A stretch of 64,000 nucleotides of DNA from CBDDFN01 sp965227065. Lineage in GTDB: Bacteria; Pseudomonadota; Alphaproteobacteria; SPJN01. The stretch is taken from positions 42,493-106,492 of the forward strand of contig CBDDFN010000016.1 of NCBI GenBank assembly GCA_965227065.1. Direction: 5' to 3'. Made by a program: the position numbers and the translations under genes. Below the pieces are notes generated by a model that worked only from the letters and a program-made list of their open reading frames with translations, did no database searches and was not told the origin of the DNA. Below are positions 8,923-17,763 of the stretch, piece after piece; the first letter of the stretch is position 1, and each line of letters begins with the position of its first letter.

Positions 8923-9759
8923 ATGTCTCTGCGTTCAGCCAATATCAATGTGATGATCAAGGCCGCCCGGAAAGCGGGCCGCTCACTCATTCACGATTTT
9001 AACGAGGTCGAGCATCTTCAGGTCTCGACCAAGGGACCGGCCGACTTCGTGTCGCAAGCCGACCTCAAGGCTGAAACCATCCTGATTGAAGAGCTGCAAT
9101 ATGCCCGCCCCGATTGGGGCTTCCTGCTGGAAGAAAATGGCGAGATCAAAGGCTCTGATCCCGATTATCGCTGGATCGTCGATCCGCTCGACGGCACGCT
9201 CAACTTCCTGCACTCGATCCCCCATTTCGCCATTTCGATCGGCCTTGAATTTAAGAACACGCTGATCGCGGGCGGCATTTATGCGCCGATCACCGATGAG
9301 TTCTTCTGGGCCGAAAAAGGCCGGGGCGCCTATCTCGACCACCGCCGATTGCGGGTATCTGCGCGCAAGAAGATGGTGGAATCAGTCTTTGCCACCGGCA
9401 TTCCGTGCGCCAACCGGAAAAGCCAGGTGGAATGGCTTGATGAAGCCGCCGTCTTGATGCCGCAAACCGCCGGGATCCGCCGTTTCGGCGCAGCATCGCT
9501 CGACCTCGCTTATGTCGCGGCTGGCCGCTATGAAGGCTTTTGGGAGCGCGGGCTTGCCCCTTGGGACATCGCCGCAGGCATTGTCATCGTCAAAGAGGCC
9601 GGCGGCACCGTGTCGGACTTTGACAGTTCCAACACCATGATGGCCTCAGGCGACATTGTGGCGGCCAATCCCGACATGCACACCCCGCTGATCCGGGCGC
9701 TGCGCAAGGCTGAAAAAGCCACAGCGCGGCGTAAAACCGCAGAATCAGGCGGCGAATAA
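8923..9759 (+). CDS. suhB: Inositol monophosphatase family protein (SuhB-like)
   Basis: 278 residues, 9 bp after efp. Metal-binding signature: EENGE at residues 70-74, DPLDGTLNF from Asp87, and the C-terminal APWDIAAGIVIVKEAGG. Such enzymes hydrolyse inositol-1-phosphate and related sugar phosphates; some SuhB proteins also act in rRNA transcription antitermination. Specificity cannot be read from sequence. Adjacency to efp suggests a shared transcript. Confidence 0.9.
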   Translation: MSLRSANINVMIKAARKAGRSLIHDFNEVEHLQVSTKGPADFVSQADLKAETILIEELQYARPDWGFLLEENGEIKGSDPDYRWIVDPLDGTLNFLHSIPHFAISIGLEFKNTLIAGGIYAPITDEFFWAEKGRGAYLDHRRLRVSARKKMVESVFATGIPCANRKSQVEWLDEAAVLMPQTAGIRRFGAASLDLAYVAAGRYEGFWERGLAPWDIAAGIVIVKEAGGTVSDFDSSNTMMASGDIVAANPDMHTPLIRALRKAEKATARRKTAESGGE

Positions 9760-9905
9760 GCCCGATCCGGCGGCGATTTTTCGCCTAGCAGGTTCTTTTC
9801 TTTCGATTTTCGTCTCCAAACCGCTTCTGATTTGGGTTAGTCTCCCCCTCAATCCATCTGGGGGGAGCCGCAATTGCGCGGCCCAACGTCTTTGAGGAGG
9901 CAGGC

Positions 9906-11096
9906 ATGCGTCAATTGCCAGCTCTGATCGTACTTCTTGCCGGAACCGTCAGCACGGTCGCGCTTGCGCAAACCGTCGTGGTTGGTGGCGAGGGCCGCAA
10001 TTCGGTTGATGTGAACTATGATGTTCTGCAACTGCTCGGCCCCGCGCCGGACGGACCGGCCCCTGCTTATCAGGCGCCGCAACCGCAATATCAGCAGCCT
10101 TATCAACAGCCGGTGCAGCCGCAATATCAGCAGCCTTACCAGGCGCCGGTGCAGCAACAATATCAGCAGCCCTATCAAACCTATCAGCCTGCGCCGCAGC
10201 AGGTTTATGGCGGGCAGTTCCAGCCGGTGCAGCCGCGCCGCCGGTCGATTCAGGCCGAAGACCTGCCCTTTTCGGTCGGTCCGCTGACCGATGCGGAAAC
10301 CGCCGGTGGATTTGATTCGGTGACCGTGGTCGGCTCTCCCGATATGGAGCAGCAGGCGCTGCAAACCGGGCAGGTCCACTTCACCGAAGGCACCCACCAG
10401 CTGGTTGGCAATCTGCGCGGATCGGTTGGCGGCAGCTCGATGGTGCAATTTGAAAATTCAGACGTCCCCACGGCCAAGCCCGTGAAGGTGACAACAGCGC
10501 GGACGTCGCTGAGCGGACCGGAATTCACCATGGGTCAAAGCTCATCGGTCCCGCCTCAGCCGGTTGCCCCGCAACCGATGCCAGAACCCATGTCCGACCC
10601 CATGCCTGCGCCGATGATGACGCCTGAGGCGCAAGCCCCGGCACAGGCCCCCGCCCCCATCGCGACATCTGATCCGGCATCCTTGTCGGGCCCTGCCGTG
10701 GCGGCGCCCGAAAGCTGGCAACAAAATGTGCCGACCGAATTGCTGACCCAGGCCCGCCAGGCCCCCAGCGGCAATCCCGCCTTTGCCTCGGTTGTGTTCC
10801 CGCCCAATTCTGCAGCGGTGACCCCGGTTGCCGAACAAAAGGTCGGTGCCGCGGCACGCCAGGAAATCACCTCGGGCGGTAGCATCGAAATCGTCTCACG
10901 CGTGCCTTCGACCACCGCTAACAACCGCCCTGCCCTGCGCATGGCGCTGCGCCGTGCGCTTGTTGTGCGCAATACTCTGGTGGCCCAGGGCATGCCCGAA
11001 GATCGCATCCAGATCCGCGCCCTGCTGACCCTTGTCAGCTCCGAAGACGAGGTTCAGTCGCGCGATCTCAACCGGGTCGAACTGGTCCGCCTGTAA
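9906..11096 (+). CDS. Secreted OmpA-like protein with Q/P/Y-rich repeats
   Basis: 396 residues. An N-terminal signal peptide (MRQLPALIVLLAGTVSTVALAQ) predicts export. Residues about 55-105 are low complexity with four near-copies of QYQQPYQ, followed by a Pro/Ala/Met-rich linker (about 205-255). The last ~100 residues look like a diverged OmpA domain: FASVVFPPNSAAVTP resembles the VxFxxxSA start, followed by RPALRMALRRALVVRNTLVAQGMPEDRIQIRAL-type helices. AGGAGG precedes the ATG. It heads an operon with MotA-like and MotB-like genes, so it may be the periplasmic partner. Function unknown. Confidence 0.75.
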   Translation: MRQLPALIVLLAGTVSTVALAQTVVVGGEGRNSVDVNYDVLQLLGPAPDGPAPAYQAPQPQYQQPYQQPVQPQYQQPYQAPVQQQYQQPYQTYQPAPQQVYGGQFQPVQPRRRSIQAEDLPFSVGPLTDAETAGGFDSVTVVGSPDMEQQALQTGQVHFTEGTHQLVGNLRGSVGGSSMVQFENSDVPTAKPVKVTTARTSLSGPEFTMGQSSSVPPQPVAPQPMPEPMSDPMPAPMMTPEAQAPAQAPAPIATSDPASLSGPAVAAPESWQQNVPTELLTQARQAPSGNPAFASVVFPPNSAAVTPVAEQKVGAAARQEITSGGSIEIVSRVPSTTANNRPALRMALRRALVVRNTLVAQGMPEDRIQIRALLTLVSSEDEVQSRDLNRVELVRL

Positions 11097-11112
11097 GCGC
11101 GGCTGAGCCGAC

Positions 11113-12309
11113 ATGGCCAAGTCAGACAAAGCAACAGCTGAACCCCAACAAGTCACCCTTACGCGTCCAGGACGTTTTCTGGGCCGCATGACGGTGTTTC
11201 TGCTGTTTGGCCTGGTCATTGTCGGGCTGCTGCGTGAACCGATCTTTGAGGCCTTTCTCGCCAATCCCGTTTTAAACGCGCTGATCGGCGCGGCGCTTTT
11301 GACCGGCATCGTCTATATTTACGGCCAGGTCTCGCTGATCGGCAAAGAAGTCCGCTGGATGGAAGCCTTCACCCAGGCGGGAAAATCCGACGGCAAAAAG
11401 CGCCATACACCGCCCGCCAATTTGCTGGCCCCGATGGCTGCCATGATGGGCGAGGGCGGCGAGCCAAAAACCCTGTCGGCTCTGTCGACCCGCTCCATCC
11501 TCGATTCGGTGGCCGCCCGGCTAGATGAGGCGCGCGATATCTCGCGCTACATGATCGGGCTTTTGGTCTTTCTGGGGCTGCTCGGCACTTTCTGGGGCCT
11601 GTTGCAAACCATCTCCGCGGTCGGCGAGACGATCAATTCCCTGTCGGTCGGCACCGGCGATGTCGCGCAAATGTTTGATGAACTGAAAGCCGGCCTCGCC
11701 GCGCCGCTGGCGGGCATGGGAACCGCTTTCTCAAGCTCGCTGTTCGGGCTTGCCGGATCGCTGGTGCTTGGCTTTCTCGACCTTCAGGCGGGCGGCGCAC
11801 AGAACCGCTTCTTCAATGAGCTGGAAGAATGGCTGTCGGCGCGCACACGCCTTTCGACCGGCGGCGGCTCCATCGAAAGCGATGGCGCATCGGTCGCGCC
11901 TTCAAGCTATCTGAGCGCGCTGCTCGAGCAAACCGCCGACAATCTCAATGACCTTCAACGCACGCTGGCCCGCACCGAAGAGCGCCGGGCCGATGCCGAC
12001 CGGACATTGGCAAGCCTGGCTGAAAAAATCGCGCTTTTGACCGACCGCCTTGAAAGCGAACGCAGCACCACCGATGCCCCGCTTTACGACATCAAGACCC
12101 TGCTTGAGCGTATGCTCGCCCAAGGCCAGGCCGGCGGCGGCATGGATGATGCCGCACGCCGCCACCTCACCAATATCGACACACATTTGAACCGGCTGGC
12201 CGAAGACATGGCGCAAGGCCGCCTTGATGCCCTTGCCGACATAAGGGGCGATATCAAGCTGTTGACCCGTACGGTTGCGGGCCTCGCCGACGCCCCGAAG
12301 AAAGACTAG
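11113..12309 (+). CDS. MotA/TolQ/ExbB-family proton channel protein with coiled-coil tail
   Basis: 398 residues. Hydrophobic segments at about 26-40, 52-70, 144-165 and 200-222. The last pair (GLLVFLGLLGTFWGLLQTISAV and GMGTAFSSSLFGLAGSLVLGF) match the MotA/ExbB core. Residues about 265-335 form a cytoplasmic coiled coil. It lies 16 bp downstream of the OmpA-like gene and 4 bp upstream of a MotB-like gene, so the pair should form an inner-membrane ion-driven stator. No flagellar or Tol/Ton genes are nearby. The long tail recalls Zorya ZorA, but no Zorya effectors are present. Confidence 0.82.
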   Translation: MAKSDKATAEPQQVTLTRPGRFLGRMTVFLLFGLVIVGLLREPIFEAFLANPVLNALIGAALLTGIVYIYGQVSLIGKEVRWMEAFTQAGKSDGKKRHTPPANLLAPMAAMMGEGGEPKTLSALSTRSILDSVAARLDEARDISRYMIGLLVFLGLLGTFWGLLQTISAVGETINSLSVGTGDVAQMFDELKAGLAAPLAGMGTAFSSSLFGLAGSLVLGFLDLQAGGAQNRFFNELEEWLSARTRLSTGGGSIESDGASVAPSSYLSALLEQTADNLNDLQRTLARTEERRADADRTLASLAEKIALLTDRLESERSTTDAPLYDIKTLLERMLAQGQAGGGMDDAARRHLTNIDTHLNRLAEDMAQGRLDALADIRGDIKLLTRTVAGLADAPKKD

Positions 12310-12313
12310 CGCG

Positions 12314-13300
12314 ATGGCGGGCCGCTCGCTTCGCCAACGCCGCCTGACGGCTGATTATTGGCCGGGCTTTGTTGATGCCCTGTCATCCTTGCTGCTGGTG
12401 CTGATCTTCTTTTTGTCGATCTTCATGCTTGCACAGTTTTTCCTGCAAGATGCGCTTTCGGGCCGCGATAAGGCGCTGGATGCGCTGCGCTCCCAGATTG
12501 CCAGCCTGACCGAGGAACTTGCGCTCAAGAAAAAAGCCAATGAAGACGCTCAGGCGATGATTGAGGAGCTGACCGCCTCACTCGCGGCGGCAACGCAAGC
12601 CGTCGGAGAGCGGGAAACCACCATCGGCATCTTGACCGACGCGCTTGAAGACCAGACCGAACTGACCGAAGAAGCCGAGGCGCAGGTCGCCCTGCTCAAC
12701 CAGCAACTGGCGGCGTTGCGCGAACAGATAGCGTCGCTTGAAGCCAAACTGGAAGAGGCTGAGGAGCGTGATCGCGAACAACAAATCCAGATCGCCAATC
12801 TGGGCAAACGGCTCAATGCCGCGCTTGCCCGCCGGGTGGATGAGCTGGCCCGCTTCCGGTCTGAATTTTTCGGGCTGATGCGCGAGGCGCTCAAAGGCCG
12901 GACCGACATCCGTATTGTCGGCGACCGTTTCGTCTTTCAATCTGAAGTCTTGTTCGGGGCGGGCTCAGCCGAGCTTGGGACGGCGGGCAAGGCCGAACTG
13001 TTGAAAGTGGCCCTCGCTTTGCTTGAAATTGATGACCGCACGCCCAAGGGGCTCGACTGGGTGGTGCGGGTCGATGGCCACACCGATGTCACCCCGATCC
13101 GCACGGCACAATTCCCCTCAAACTGGGAACTGTCGGCGGCGCGCGCCATTTCGGTGGTAAAATTTCTCGTCAGCCAGGGTGTCCCCGCCCGCCGCCTTGC
13201 TGCTGCGGGCTTCGGCGAATTCCAGCCGATTGATCCCGCGCGCAACCAGACCGCTTACAAGCGCAATCGGCGGATTGAGCTCAAGCTCACCACACAATAA
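12314..13300 (+). CDS. MotB/OmpA-family peptidoglycan-binding protein with long coiled coil
   Basis: 328 residues; start 4 bp after the MotA-like stop. One transmembrane helix (about 22-45, ALSSLLLVLIFFLSIFML) is preceded by Asp21, the place of the proton-binding Asp in MotB. Residues about 50-185 are an unbroken coiled coil. Residues about 215-328 form an OmpA domain with RVDGHTDVTPI, FPSNWELSAARAISVV and a C-terminal YKRNRRIELKL. The coiled-coil spacer is much longer than in classical MotB, implying a long reach to the cell wall. Partner of the upstream channel gene. Confidence 0.85.
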   Translation: MAGRSLRQRRLTADYWPGFVDALSSLLLVLIFFLSIFMLAQFFLQDALSGRDKALDALRSQIASLTEELALKKKANEDAQAMIEELTASLAAATQAVGERETTIGILTDALEDQTELTEEAEAQVALLNQQLAALREQIASLEAKLEEAEERDREQQIQIANLGKRLNAALARRVDELARFRSEFFGLMREALKGRTDIRIVGDRFVFQSEVLFGAGSAELGTAGKAELLKVALALLEIDDRTPKGLDWVVRVDGHTDVTPIRTAQFPSNWELSAARAISVVKFLVSQGVPARRLAAAGFGEFQPIDPARNQTAYKRNRRIELKLTTQ

Positions 13301-14143
13301 TCAGGCTTGTGTTGCGCCCGTCACAATGTGGACGCGGGCGGGCATGGACACCACGCCCTCCACCAGATTTTCTGCGAAAATGCCCGCCAGACGGTCGCAC
13401 ACCTGTTGGGCGATGTCGGCCCCTTTTTCGCGCACTTGTTCGCCGATCGAAAAACTGTCGAGCGCGAATGCCGCCGCGTCTTCGGGAGACATTCCGCCGC
13501 CAAGGCTGATCGATCCACGCCAGTCCTGAACCGCAAGATCAGTAAATCCCGCCCCTTCAAGCAGGCCGGTCAGCAAGGCCGCATCGCCATAGCGGAAGGG
13601 CCCGGGCGTATCGGGTGCGGGCCGTTCAATCTCGATAAACTCCGACGCCGCAACCAAAAGCCCGGACATCCACGGATTGTCCATCGGGCTTGCCCAGACC
13701 GCAAAAGCAATCCGCCCACCGGGCTTGAGCTGGCGATGAAGATTGGCAAAGGCCGATGGTGCATCATCAAAGAACATCACACCAAAGCGCGACACCAGCC
13801 GGTCATAGGGTTCGGCAGGCGGGCTGAGGCGGCCCGCATCGGCAAGCTCAAAGCTGACCGAACCATTCTCGCCTGCAACGCGCGCGCGCGCCGCGTCAAT
13901 CAGATCGGGCGAAATATCAAAGCCGCGCACCGTACACCCAGCAGGCGCATGGGCGGCGATGGCAAGGCTCGTACCGCCCCCGCCACAGCCAATTTCAGCA
14001 ATGCGCATATTCTCCTGAAGGTCGAGCGCGTCGATAAGAACCGGGTCAAACACGCCAAGCATCGCTTCCATCAAAGGCAATTGTTCCCGCCACTTCGCAC
14101 CCCGGTCTGAAGACCATTCGCTTTGTCCGATATCGGTACTCAT
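13301..14143 (-). CDS. Class I SAM-dependent methyltransferase
   Basis: 280 residues from the ATG at 14143; a longer frame overlaps the upstream gene. The SAM-binding motif I is AEIGCGGGGTSLAIA, followed by VRGFDISPDLID (acidic end of beta2) and the SRFGVMFFDDAPSAFANLHR segment typical of UbiE/COQ5-like methyltransferases. The start lies 7 bp after the paraoxonase-like gene, so they share a transcript. The substrate is not predictable. Its stop abuts the stop of the convergent MotB-like gene. Confidence 0.8.
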   Translation of the reverse strand: MSTDIGQSEWSSDRGAKWREQLPLMEAMLGVFDPVLIDALDLQENMRIAEIGCGGGGTSLAIAAHAPAGCTVRGFDISPDLIDAARARVAGENGSVSFELADAGRLSPPAEPYDRLVSRFGVMFFDDAPSAFANLHRQLKPGGRIAFAVWASPMDNPWMSGLLVAASEFIEIERPAPDTPGPFRYGDAALLTGLLEGAGFTDLAVQDWRGSISLGGGMSPEDAAAFALDSFSIGEQVREKGADIAQQVCDRLAGIFAENLVEGVVSMPARVHIVTGATQA

Positions 14144-14150
14144 CGGGGCC

Positions 14151-15224
14151 TCACTCTTTCTCAGGGACGGTGCATTTAACGATGAAGGGATCAAACACCG
14201 CGCCGATCAGGAAATGATCGCCATAGGCTGCCGCGACGGAGGAGCCTGAAATCTCCGACCCATCCTGCAAATAGATAAGCTCAACGGTTCCACCGGCCCC
14301 GGACGGGTCGGGCACCAGCCGGATAATTTCAGACGGAGAATGGGCCTCGGGGTCTTCGGCGTGGGCGACAAAGTCGAGGATTTTGGGATGCGCACCGACC
14401 CAGAGCGAGCCGTCTTCGGCCACATCAATATTGTCGGGCAGCGTGTTCACCGCCACCACGTCACGCAGGCTCAACAGGCCGGTTTCAATATCGCGGTCAA
14501 ATATGCCGATCCGCCGTCCGGTAATTTCCGCCGAATAGAGCGTCTTGCCATCGGCAGAGACGTTCACCCCATTGGCGTACCGCATCTTGTCCGCCACAAT
14601 CCGCGCTGATGTGCCGTCAAAATAAGCCAGATTGGCGCGCGGCAGGCGCAATGCATCTTCCAGCGTACGGCCCAGATCGGTTTCAGAGCCATGATCGTTG
14701 GAATAATAAAATGCCTCCGGCCCCACTGCGACGAGGTCATTGGGGCTCAGCATCAGCGGGTCTTCCACCGTGCGGACATGGGAAAGCGTTTCGCCGCCCA
14801 CCACATCGAAAATTTCAACCCGGTGCGCCTGTTGGGGCGGGTGCGAGATCACGAACAGGCGAAGCCCGCCATCCTCCATGCGGTACAGGCTGATCCCATG
14901 GGGGAAAAACTCCGTCGCGCCATCGTGAGACAAGCGCTGGGCCTGCGCTGCGGGATCGGTCATATCGAGCACCGCGATATACCCTTCTTCAGGCGTTCCA
15001 TCACGATACTTGCGGCGGTCCTGATTGGAGATAAAGGCCAGGCCCGTTTGATGATCAATCTGGATATCTTCGGCGCCGATCAGCCCGTCAATCTGTTCAC
15101 AGCGGCCATCATATTCAAACGCCAGGTCGCGATAGGCGCCCGTCGCCTGAATGATATTGTTGATGTAGTAGCTTAACGCCAACAGCGCGATGGCTCCAAA
15201 AACGATCAGGGAAATGCGGCGCAT
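14151..15224 (-). CDS. Paraoxonase/SMP-30-like beta-propeller hydrolase, membrane anchored
   Basis: 357 residues. An uncleaved-looking hydrophobic N terminus (ISLIVFGAIALLALSYYI) is followed by a six-bladed propeller like serum paraoxonase. Diagnostic stretches are GAEDIQID, FFPHGISLY with the conserved His, LSPNDLVAVGPEAFYYSNDH (calcium site) and YANGVNVSADGKTLY. Such enzymes hydrolyse lactones and aryl esters. It is probably anchored facing the periplasm. A lactone substrate would fit a genome with two lactone-oxidase genes, but no direct link is visible. Confidence 0.75.
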   Translation of the reverse strand: MRRISLIVFGAIALLALSYYINNIIQATGAYRDLAFEYDGRCEQIDGLIGAEDIQIDHQTGLAFISNQDRRKYRDGTPEEGYIAVLDMTDPAAQAQRLSHDGATEFFPHGISLYRMEDGGLRLFVISHPPQQAHRVEIFDVVGGETLSHVRTVEDPLMLSPNDLVAVGPEAFYYSNDHGSETDLGRTLEDALRLPRANLAYFDGTSARIVADKMRYANGVNVSADGKTLYSAEITGRRIGIFDRDIETGLLSLRDVVAVNTLPDNIDVAEDGSLWVGAHPKILDFVAHAEDPEAHSPSEIIRLVPDPSGAGGTVELIYLQDGSEISGSSVAAAYGDHFLIGAVFDPFIVKCTVPEKE

Positions 15225-15266
15225 CTCCTCCCCCCCTTCTTTCCGTCTGAAATTTCGTGCGCGAGT

Positions 15267-17090
15267 TTAGGCGACAGATCGGCGTTCGTCGCCCCCGAAC
15301 TGCAAATCGGCAAGACGCTTGTAAAGCCCGTCTTCCCGCATCAATTCCTCATGCGTGCCTTCGGCCACAATACGTCCCTGATCCATCACCACAATCCGGT
15401 CAGCCTTGAGTACGGTGGCCAGACGGTGGGCGATCACCAGCGTTGTCCGGCCTTCCATCAACTCTTCAAGCGCGGCCTGGACAGCGGCTTCGGATTCAGC
15501 ATCGAGCGCGCTGGTCGCTTCATCGAGCAACAAGACCGGCGCGTCCTTCAACACTGCGCGCGCAATCGCAATGCGCTGGCGCTGGCCACCCGACAAGGTC
15601 GCGCCGCGTTCGCCAAGATCAGTGTCATAGCCTTGCGGCAGGTTTTCAATAAAGCCGTCCGCATGGGCTGCACGGGCGGCCGCCTCAACCTCGGCGCGCC
15701 CGGCGGCGCGCTTGCCGTAGCGGATATTTTCCGCCGCACTCTCGCCAAACACCACCGTATCTTGCGGCACAAAGGCGATGCGTCCCCGCACGTCTTCAGG
15801 GTCAGCCGCACGAACATCGACACCGTCCAGCGACACGGACCCAAGCTCAGGATCATAAAAGCGCAGCAACAGCTGGAAGACGGTGGATTTACCAGCGCCT
15901 GAAGGGCCGACCAGCGCCACGGTTTCACCGGGTGTGACCGACAGGCAAAAATCTTCCAGCGCGGAAAGCTCAGGCCGCATCGGATAGCGGAAGGTGACAT
16001 TGGCAAATTCAATCCGCCCTTCTGCCTGGTCAGGCAGCGCAACCGGATGGTCTGCAATTTCAATATCGGTTGGCGCGTGGAGCAGCTCCATCAAGCGCTG
16101 GGCCGCCCCGGCCGCGCGCATGATCTCGCCCCACACTTCCGACAACATCCCCGTCGATCCCGCCAGCAGCACCGCATAGAAGACGAACTGGGCAAGCGCG
16201 CCGCCGGACATGTCTCCGGCCAGCACATCGACGGCACCGCGCCACAACACAAAGATGATGGCAGCAATGATCGTGAAGAAGCCAAAGAAGGTCAGCGCGG
16301 CGCGCACCATGATGCGCCGCTGGGCGGTCAGGAAACTGTCTTCGACCGCTGCATCATAGCGGGCGCGGTCATGGCGTTCCTGATTGAACGCCTGGACGAT
16401 CTTGATCGCGTTCAGGCTTTCATTGGCAATTGCGGACGTGTCAGCCACCCGGTCCTGGCTTGAAGCCGACAGCCGCTTGACGACCCGTCCCAGAAGGATG
16501 ATCGGCACCAGCACAGCGGGGACGGCCAGCAGCACAAGCCCGGTCAGTTTGGGGCTGGTGATGACGAGCATTGCCATGCCGCCAAAAAACAGCAAAATGT
16601 TGCGCAATGCGATCGACACTGATGATCCGACAACGGTTTGCACCACTGTTGTATCCGTGGTCAGCCGCGACAGCACCTCGCCGGTGCGCGTGCGTTCAAA
16701 AAAGCTCGGCGACAGGGCGACAAGGTTGGCGTAAATGGCAGAGCGGATATCGGCCACAATGCGCTCACCGATCCATGTGACCATGAAAAAGCGCAGGGCT
16801 GTTGATACCGCAAGCACGAAACCGACTATGATGAAGCCCACGAAATACTGGCCGATAAACGCGGCATTGTCGGCGGAAAAGCCTGAATCGATGATCCGCC
16901 GCAAGGCAACAGGCAGAACCAGCGTCGACCCCGCCGCCACAACCAGCGCAATTGCAGCCAAGGCCACTTGCAGCTTGTAGGGTTTGAGAAAGGGCAGCAT
17001 GGCTTTTAGCGGCTTGGCCGATTTGGCCTTGCCGCGGTTTGCTGCTTCCCGTTCGATTTTCGCCGCTAATTGTTCACCGCTGAGGCTCAC
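15267..17090 (-). CDS. ABC transporter, ATP-binding/permease half-transporter (ABCB/MsbA type)
   Basis: 607 residues from a GTG at 17090, chosen because AAAGGA sits 7 bp upstream; a longer frame to 17189 adds basic non-homologous sequence. Six transmembrane helices in residues about 30-310, then an ATPase domain with Walker A GPSGAGKST, signature LSGGQRQRIAIARAVL and Walker B VLLLDEATSALD, and the H-loop IAHRLATVLKADRI. Fused permease-ATPase homodimeric exporters of this family move lipids, peptides or drugs. Probably a separate transcript from the paraoxonase-like gene. Confidence 0.88.
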   Translation of the reverse strand: MSLSGEQLAAKIEREAANRGKAKSAKPLKAMLPFLKPYKLQVALAAIALVVAAGSTLVLPVALRRIIDSGFSADNAAFIGQYFVGFIIVGFVLAVSTALRFFMVTWIGERIVADIRSAIYANLVALSPSFFERTRTGEVLSRLTTDTTVVQTVVGSSVSIALRNILLFFGGMAMLVITSPKLTGLVLLAVPAVLVPIILLGRVVKRLSASSQDRVADTSAIANESLNAIKIVQAFNQERHDRARYDAAVEDSFLTAQRRIMVRAALTFFGFFTIIAAIIFVLWRGAVDVLAGDMSGGALAQFVFYAVLLAGSTGMLSEVWGEIMRAAGAAQRLMELLHAPTDIEIADHPVALPDQAEGRIEFANVTFRYPMRPELSALEDFCLSVTPGETVALVGPSGAGKSTVFQLLLRFYDPELGSVSLDGVDVRAADPEDVRGRIAFVPQDTVVFGESAAENIRYGKRAAGRAEVEAAARAAHADGFIENLPQGYDTDLGERGATLSGGQRQRIAIARAVLKDAPVLLLDEATSALDAESEAAVQAALEELMEGRTTLVIAHRLATVLKADRIVVMDQGRIVAEGTHEELMREDGLYKRLADLQFGGDERRSVA

Positions 17091-17215
17091 GCGCTTGTCC
17101 TTTCCAGACCAGTCCTTTCGTGACCAGAACCGCCCTTCTAGCTTAGTGCGTACGCCCCTGCAAAGCGCCCAGCGCCCGCGCGACCGCATGACACAAGGCT
17201 TTTTTCACTGGGTGG

Positions 17216-17244
17216 TTGCGTGTCCGCGCCGGGGAATGTATAAC
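17216..17244 (+). promoter_or_regulatory. Candidate sigma70 promoter for rpmE
   Basis: TTGCGT at 17216-17221, a 17-bp spacer, TATAAC at 17239-17244. It implies a leader of about 85 bases before rpmE, which contains the hairpin GCTCACATCTGTGAGC at about 17293-17308. Whether this leader autoregulates L31 is unknown. Confidence 0.6.
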
Positions 17245-17337
17245 GCGCGCTCGAAATTTGACGGGCAGCCGACGGCTCCCCCGTATCTGTGATGCTCACA
17301 TCTGTGAGCCGTGACATGACATGAATAGGCGCAGGCC

Positions 17338-17559
17338 ATGAAAAAAGACATTCATCCGGAATATCACGTCATCAATGTCGAAATGACCGATGGCAGTGTC
17401 TTCCAGACCCGTTCGACATGGGGCAAAGAAGGTGACACGCTGAAGCTCGACACCGATCCCTTGTCGCATCCGGCCTGGACCGGTGGTCAGCAAAAAGTTC
17501 GCGCTGATGGCCGGGTTGGCAAGTTCAAGAAGAAATATGAAGGCTTTGACCTCGGTTAA
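17338..17559 (+). CDS. rpmE: Ribosomal protein L31
   Basis: 73 residues beginning MKKDIHPEYHVINVEMTDGS. It has the TRSTWGKEGDTLKLDTDP and HPAWTGGQQK stretches of bacterial L31. It lacks the zinc-binding CXXC cysteines, so it is the C-minus form. Single-gene unit with its own promoter and terminator. Confidence 0.96.
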   Translation: MKKDIHPEYHVINVEMTDGSVFQTRSTWGKEGDTLKLDTDPLSHPAWTGGQQKVRADGRVGKFKKKYEGFDLG

Positions 17560-17585
17560 ACCCCTCTTTCTTCTGCAGAATTCAG

Positions 17586-17613
17586 AACGGCGTCCTTTGG
17601 GGCGCCGTTTTTC
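17586..17613 (+). terminator. Intrinsic terminator of rpmE
   Basis: AACGGCGTC-CTTTG-GGGCGCCGTT followed by a T run, 26 bp after the rpmE stop. Confidence 0.8.
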
Positions 17614-17657
17614 GTTCCCCCTCTTGAAAGCCTGAAAGTTGCGCCTAAATCCAGATT

Positions 17658-17763
17658 ACCGGATGCCCATAAGGGGTCCGGTGTTTTTGGAAATCGAGGT
17701 GCAGACCGGCCATTGACGGCGGCACGCACCCTCGCGCAATCGCTCAAAAGGAGGATTGTCATG
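17658..17763 (+). promoter_or_regulatory. ROSE-like RNA thermometer in the leader of the small heat-shock gene
   Basis: Just before the ATG at 17761 the Shine-Dalgarno AAGGAGG (17748-17754) folds back on CAATCGCTC (17737-17745). Pairs run 17737-17741 with 17754-17758 and 17743-17745 with 17751-17753, leaving G17742 bulged opposite the ribosome site and a 5-base loop. A UYGCU element with a bulged G opposing AGGA is the hallmark of ROSE thermometers, which repress small heat-shock genes in Rhizobiales. An upstream hairpin (ACCGGA...TCCGGT, 17658-17682) would be stem I, although its trailing T run could also act as a terminator. Confidence 0.7.

Noticed and set aside
11113..13300. Zorya anti-phage system
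   Set aside because: ZorAB-like proteins are present, but neighbours are an OmpA-like protein, a methyltransferase and a paraoxonase-like protein, with no ZorC, ZorD helicase or ZorE nuclease.
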